From Stictocephala bisonia (lineage: Eukaryota; Arthropoda; Insecta; Hemiptera; Membracidae), in NCBI GenBank assembly GCA_035578905.1, contig JAQJVL010000662.1, positions 107,501 to 171,500 on the forward strand: 64,000 bases of DNA, in the 5' to 3' direction. The translations under genes were made by a program, and so were the position numbers. The notes below the pieces were generated by a model. The model searched no databases and had not been told where the DNA came from. It saw nothing but the letters and a program-made list of their open reading frames with translations. Shown in pieces: positions 58,069-64,000 of this stretch (its first letter is position 1; each line of letters starts with the position of its first letter).

Positions 58069-59966
58069 TTTTCATACAGGTACGGTATACTATGAATATA
58101 CCTTAAAGAGTGCCTGCAACTAGTCTTCTTTTCGCTATAAATAGGACATATTTTTCAACCTAGTGCACTAGTGAGTTTGTTTACATCATCACTATTTCGG
58201 GCTTCTCAATAACTAATCATCTTTTCAGACCTACAATCTGGATCTTTTCTGTATTTTTTTAAAGGAAAAATGCAATCAACGTCATGGGGAATAAGTAATA
58301 AATTATTGTGGAAAAATATATATATCCAATGGTGGGGTTGCAGTTGAATGTTATTAGTTATAGCAAGATTTAAATTTTTTTACATTTACAACGTTTTAAT
58401 ATTCATTATTCACGAACGAGATTGCATTTTGCATAAAAAAAACAAAAAACGAAAAGAACATAATATAAGTTTCAAAAAAATATAATTTCTTTAACTTCTC
58501 AATAGAAGTCAGGACCAGGATGATGTAAATTTACTATATTTAACATATTTTAACAAACTGTAACGACAGTGAAACCGCTCAAACATAGTTGGCATGTATC
58601 TGCCCTACTTGCGGTACTTTTAACGAAAGGATGCTAAACTAAATACACATTATGGAACCCCATTTTATTCCACTGTGTTTGGGATTGTTTTTATTTATCA
58701 ATTATCAAAGCAATAAAACTTTTATTACTGCGTGTCCATTAGCCCTGTCATAAATACCGTAATAATATATCCCATATCTATAATTTTACTGTCTGTTGTT
58801 TTCAGGCTATAAAATATTCATTTGGCTATAACCCTACACGTTTGGAAACAACATTCACATAGAATCTTATATATAGTTTCAATGGGTTTATTTAGTTGTT
58901 TTGAGTGTTTTCAGTAAACAAACAGAACAAAAAGTGGGCCCTCCCTCAGTGTGTTTATAATTTAGGTTTTTCGTTGGTCACTGATCTTGCTCCAGCTTAG
59001 AAATTTATTTCATAATATTTTTCAATGTTGTTAAAAGATATATTTGTTTTTAAATGTAACTGACACAGTAATATATGTGATATTTTGTATTAAATTTATT
59101 TATTATGTTTGTCACGTTCTAAGTTTTGTTGCTAAAACATTTTGCATAATACAGATAGTAATTGCTTGTTGAGGTATATATCAAATAAATAGATATAGGA
59201 TATAACATGAAAAGAACTAATTATAAACAATAAGAAACAAAAATGTAAAAGACAATATAAACACGTCAATGATCATAATATATTTACTCATAATCACAAT
59301 ATCAAACAACTTGGTCATAAAACAGGCATTGACATTTGTTAACAAGGTAAGACGTTAAGGTGCTATGGTTGAGGCTGGCTTATATCGTCACGCCATTGGT
59401 AATAGCATTCCGAAACTAGTAGTTCTAGCATTTGCTGTAAGATCACTCTGAAGTCAAGCGAGACATTCAATAAATAAAAAATAACATTATCTTTGTTTTA
59501 GGACACACGCAACCTGGAAAGAAAATTGATTTTACAACTGAAAGGTTATTGATAGATGCAGATATTAAGGACTTCCCCTGGCAGTGGTCGTGAACTGAAA
59601 CAGGGGGGGGAACACACCAACCAATATCAAACTCAAATCCTTTAATTTGAATATAAACGTTAGATTCTGCTACGAGCCTTGATGTAGTTTCCCCGTTCCG
59701 CTCAGTTTCAGCTTAATGCATTTATTGTCAACACAATAATACATTTATTATCCAAACGAAAACAATACTTTTGTATAATTAAACTACAATTTTGGCACTA
59801 ATTTGTTATATTTAAAAAAAAATAATTTATTAGTTTTAGAATAATGCAATAAATTATGAAAATACTTTGAAATAATATAGATGATACATTTAAAGTGAGA
59901 TTTATTAGAAACATAAATTATCATTCTTCAATCTTCAAGCTCTTTTCTTACTGGATTTGTAATTTA
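58069..59966. other. AT-rich intergenic sequence
   Basis: Nothing recognised; a short G run (GGGGGGGG) lies near 59605. Confidence 0.5.
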
Positions 59967-60101
59967 ATGATTTAGATGAAACAGACACTCCGGTAAATAG
60001 TTTTTATTTTGTTTAATTAATTGATTTAATATAACTGTTTAATTTTTAACAAAACAAAATTAATAAACTATTTACTGGAACGTTTGTTTCATCTATAACA
60101 T
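59967..60101. mobile_element. Small foldback/MITE, 135 bp
   Basis: Left AATGATTTAGATGAAACAGA then CACTCCGGTAAATAGTTT; the right arm is the near-complement (AAACTATTTACTGGAACGTT, TGTTTCATCTATAACATT). Arms of about 40-50 bp, short AT-rich centre. Confidence 0.8.
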
Positions 60102-62063
60102 TAAACATAATTTAGTTCAGTAAACATAATTTAAAATTTATTTCGTATTAAATTTTATTTCTAGCCTAGCATTGATTAGTTTTTAAAGGAAATATGGTCT
60201 GTTGGAATCAGTCTGCAATTATATTACTGTATACTTAATCAGATAGCTTTCTATTTTTGCTGCCTAGAAAAAACTTTCAAAAATTATGACACCAATATTA
60301 TGCTAAAGTTTTTAAAGTTAATGCTTTTTATTCTGATAATTATGTGTGATTTTCCTGGTAAATTATCTACGGTATATGTTTTTCTGAAAATTTACAGTAT
60401 AATATTAAACTTTCAACGCGTTACAAATATTGATATTTCGATAAAATGTTTTCTTTTCTGATTTTAAATTACTATGGCCCAACTATTGAAACTATGATTA
60501 ATCTGTTCTATCACGGATTGATTAGAAGATGATTTATTCCCTCTAGTAAGTTGGCTGTCATCTGTCTGTCCGTCCCCAAACTAGTGTGATTTGAAGAGTT
60601 GTGGCAGGTGACTCTCCTTCCCCGCTTGCCTATAAGACAGAGCTAGTTATCAGTCGCTGTGTTTTCCAGTTGAACATTACTTCACTTTAAAACGTTTCAC
60701 GTTTACATTTTTCAAAAAATGTACTTCACTTTTCATCATCTTCAGGACAAGTATAACTAGTGCTTTCTGAGGTAGATTTTTTCTGACTGTTTTGGTTTAT
60801 TTAAAATAAAAAAGTTAAATTGGAAAAATAGTTATTGGTACATTAAAAAAAATCAGGGAATAAAATTTTAATCTGACCTCAGGGGGGTCTAACAATTTTT
60901 TTCGTTCAGAAAAGTTCAAGTTTAAAATTGGACTCGATAGCTGTATTTTGTATTTGAATTTAAAATTGATCTGTTAAGAGTGAAATCTAGTCTAGTATAC
61001 TCTAAAAAACTCCCCAAAATTTATATTAGTTCATAACATTTTCTCAGCGTGTCATATAATTTATATTAAGTTAGTCATTTGCTCTATAAACGAGGTCCTA
61101 ATTTATTTCCAAGGTGAAAAATAAGCATGACAATCATTAATTATAATTGTTAATCTTAATCCTTTGTAATGTAATTGAATAAGTAATTGGATGTCCATTA
61201 AAACGTTCACTTCAGTAATGTACAAGACAAGGTTGAGAACTATTGTTCAGATAGTTTATTGTCCATGGGTTTAGTCGAAAATAATTAGTTTGTTACTGTT
61301 ATTCTGATTAATTGATCTAATGACCTTATCGGATATTCTGCTAACTTCCTTTAACTTCCGATTACTTAATCAATTATTCCTTCTTTAGTAAGCACGGAAG
61401 ACTGCTGAATGTCACAATTGTTGTTAAAGTTTTGTTAAATATAAATGTCTTCCTAATTATTTTGTTTGTAGGTGCTGCCGTAACAATCTATATATCCAAA
61501 TTTTGTAATTACATTAAATAAATAACAATTTTAACATAGTTATTTAATTATTAAATGAATTATGACAACTGCCCAATATTATAAACTTAAATAAATAAAA
61601 TCCACAGTACATGAAAGTAATAAATAAATTACTTATTTTAATGTAATTTTTTTAAACTTTCTACTTAATTATATAATAATAACATAAAAATCAGGTCTTA
61701 ATTGCCATTTTAAGGAGTTTTTGTGTATATAGTACACAAAAACATGTGTATAAGCATCATGCATAGACTCCTCCCCCCCCCCCCCCCGGTCCATTCATAA
61801 AGTAGAACATTGTTATGAATACTCAAAAGAAAATGAAGAAAAAAACTAAAAATAGCCTTCATCAGGTGCTGATGATAAGTAAGAGAATCCGATATAATGT
61901 TGTATTGGGAAGAAATAGATTGAGTCGAACCTAATTAATTGTTTTAATGGATATAATATAATAAAACATTTGTTATACACTGTCAAATTTATAAAACTTT
62001 ATATTTAAAGGAAAAATACGCAAAGTATGTGTGGAAAACTACCTTAGCAACCATAGTGCTCGT
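60102..62063. other. AT-rich intergenic sequence
   Basis: 60590-60670 is GC-richer with TATAAGA and ATCAGTC but poorly spaced for a promoter. A 15-base C run is at 61773..61787. Confidence 0.45.
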
Positions 62064-62348
62064 TTCACATTTTAATAAATTTAGCAGTGCATTGAGTCTA
62101 AAAAACAAATAATTTTCAAAAGATTTGCTTTTTGTTTATTAATATTATTTTATTTTTAATGGAAGACTTTGTTAGTTTTTGTATGAAGATTTTAGTTGTG
62201 TTTTTTAACCCCTCCCCTAAAAAAAGAACTAAAATGTTCACCCAAAAACTAATAAATTTTCCCTTAAGAAAAAAACACAAAAACAAATATTTATAAAATA
62301 TTTGTTTTTATTTACTCAATGCACTGCTAAAATAAATAAAAATGTGAA
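62064..62348. mobile_element. MITE with ~75-bp inverted ends
   Basis: Left TTCACATTTTAATAAATTTA then GCAGTGCATTGAGT; right end is the complement (ACTCAATGCACTGC then TAAAATAAATAAAAATGTGAA). Inner arms continue as AT-rich inverted sequence. No coding capacity; target duplication not clear. Confidence 0.8.
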
Positions 62349-62630
62349 GGGGCACGTAAAAGATTTCTAGTGTCAAATTTCAAATCCAAAACTTATCTTT
62401 TATTTCATGCCTCCTAGAGCATTGAGGAATATTTAAACCAAAGTAAGACCTTCCAGATAGTTATTATGCTTTGTTTAATCACATTAAATGTAGTTAAAAA
62501 GTTTGACTGTAAGTTAAAATCGAATGCATTTATATTTAATATTACACTAATATATAGTGTAAAAATGTCGGTGAAGAATTAAAGATACAGGCTGGACCCT
62601 TTAACCAATAAGAGACATGGCTTAGAGATA
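62349..62630. other. AT-rich intergenic sequence
   Basis: Nothing recognised. Confidence 0.5.
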
Positions 62631-62830
62631 GCCAGTTGCCTTGACCTGAGGGGTTTCGACGTTATCGCTAGATTGGCTCTTCCTTGGATGGGTGACCGTG
62701 CGAGCTATCCAGTTCTTACAAGCAGCTTGCCTGCCCGGTCAGTGATGATAGTTCTAAATTAACCTTAAGCTGTTAGTCTCCCGATAAAGTATTGGAGAGG
62801 GTTTCTTAGTCCTAGATTAAGGTGGTTCGG
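62631..62830 (+). mobile_element. 5S-rRNA-headed SINE, copy 3
   Basis: GCCAGTTGCCTTGACCTGAG, CTCTTCCTTGGATGGGTGAC then CGTGCGAGC (5S box C region), and the shared 3' domain GGAGAGGGTTTCTTAGTCCT. The minus-strand 68-codon frame at 62812..63018 starts at its edge and is not supported. Confidence 0.78.
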
Positions 62831-64000
62831 CATAAGGGACAATTGAATTCCGCTTGCAGTGCTTGCTGTACGTATGATCGCGAGACATATACACAGACAC
62901 TCGATCTATTCCCCTCCCTATCTATATAATTGCAGGAAGTCGTTAAAGCGCATTCCTGTGAGTGCAGGTGCTGTTTATCGCTGTACGTGTGCGTAGCAAT
63001 TGGATTGTTATATAACATGCGGATAAAAGTATAACCACAAGTTTAGTATATAAATTTAATACATTTTGTAAATTGTTTTATATTAAAAATCATAAAACCA
63101 AACACCTTATTTATTTATCGTCGTAATAAAAAAAAAACATATAAAATTAATTATTTAAAATCAAATTTGCTAATTTGCAGAAAATTTACGTAATTAAAAA
63201 TAATTTATGAGCAAGACCAGTCCTGTGAGGGTCTGTTTTTAAAATTTGGGAACAATCGGGAAAATAGTTTCTTATCAAGAATATATCAAGAAAGCCCAAA
63301 TTCGCATCTTTGAGGTGATGTATTTATAACTATAAACATAATTGTAATGAAATAACTACGTGGGAGGCGTTAAATAGCTGATATAAAGTATTTTAAATAG
63401 AAAAAAACCTAAATTTTGTTTGACCAAGAACCTTAAACAGGTCTAAATTTTCTAATTTGTAGGTCAGATACAAGGAAGAGACATTATATTTTTTTCACGT
63501 TCCAACAATTTTGTCATTTTGGAAATCACATTTGTTAACAATATTGGTATAAGAGTAAATTAGTAAGTTGGCTATTAAAAGATAATACATTACAATAAAA
63601 GTAATATGCAAACTGTATATATGATGGAGTTTGAACTATTGTGACTATGAATTCTACAAAGCTGTCAGTTGGGTTAATTTTAATTTCTCAAAACTATGAC
63701 CTGGGGGATGTAATAATTTAATCTTTTACTCCTACAATTCATTATTCTTCCCAGTATAAAACTGTCAGAGTGTTAGGGGAAACATCCAACGTAGATAAAA
63801 GCACACAATTCATTAGTCATGTGTGACACACGGTGCTCTGAAATACGCTTTTGTTTTGTTGCTAAATTAATCGACCTAATGCAATTACGTTCTGGCGGAT
63901 TTGTTTCATTAACTCGAATGCAACATTTCACCAAACCAAAGTGGTGCAACCCCTTACTTGTTATTTAATGTGTAATGTTATATAATCAGTTTTTACTCAA
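62831..64000. other. AT-rich intergenic sequence
   Basis: Nothing recognised to the end of the window. Confidence 0.5.

Noticed and set aside
57900..58106. 68-codon plus-strand frame
   Set aside because: Lies across family D and the dispersed GC-rich repeat; the frame is not kept in the copy at 8951..9040.
60631..60654. Core promoter (TATAAGA plus ATCAGT initiator)
   Set aside because: Spacing of about 21 bases is too short for a TATA-initiator pair and no gene follows.

Overview
The window is strongly AT-rich, gene-poor DNA from an animal nuclear genome, most likely an insect. The signs are intron-containing candidate exons, nuclear-type tRNA genes with Pol III T-run terminators, TTAGG-like repeats, Helitron-, MULE-, hAT-like and LINE remnants, 5S-rRNA-derived SINEs and many minisatellites. 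A hemipteran is my guess but not shown. There are no bacterial operons, rRNA genes or CRISPR arrays. Nearly all longer open frames are accidents of repeats whose period is a multiple of three, or lie inside transposon remnants. All statements come from reading the bases; no database search was possible.

Layout: 0-5 kb has two Helitron-like copies and a tRNA-Thr(UGU) on the minus strand. A candidate minus-strand coding exon lies at 6.1-6.35 kb. The 8-17 kb stretch is transposon-rich: hAT-like MITEs filled with telomere-like repeats (10.5 and 13.1 kb), a tRNA-headed SINE with a perfect 13-bp target duplication (11.5 kb), a long foldback (14.8-15.6 kb) and a 1.0-kb Helitron-like element (15.7-16.7 kb). 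A Kazal-like gene on the minus strand has two visible exons, 24586..24439 and 17271..17012. Their splice phases match, and splicing supplies the sixth cysteine. Its intron holds a G4-type minisatellite, a LINE 3' end, a MULE transposase pseudogene and two copies of a GC-rich three-arm palindromic element. At 23-24 kb lie a 19-bp array and a 36-bp array. A possible 71-aa single-pass membrane protein lies at 29.77 kb. At 33.5-35.3 kb is the largest 36-bp minisatellite (about 49 units). A second identical tRNA-Thr is at 38.7 kb, followed by Helitron, MITE and 5S-SINE copies and candidate minus-strand terminal exons at 38.3 and 44.2 kb.

The most interesting coding signal is at 51-54 kb: two tandem copies, 2004 bp apart, of a 49-codon gene for a single-pass transmembrane microprotein. 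The frames are about 93% identical in DNA, and residues 14-45 are identical, while the flanks have diverged much more. They are too short for ordinary ORF cut-offs. A 2.2-kb, 37/38-bp minisatellite fills 55.05-57.28 kb, and the rest is AT-rich sequence with foldback elements and one more 5S-headed SINE.

The genes do not form a visible pathway. The region looks like a slowly expanding, repeat-colonised intergenic and intronic landscape with a few small secreted or membrane protein genes embedded in it.
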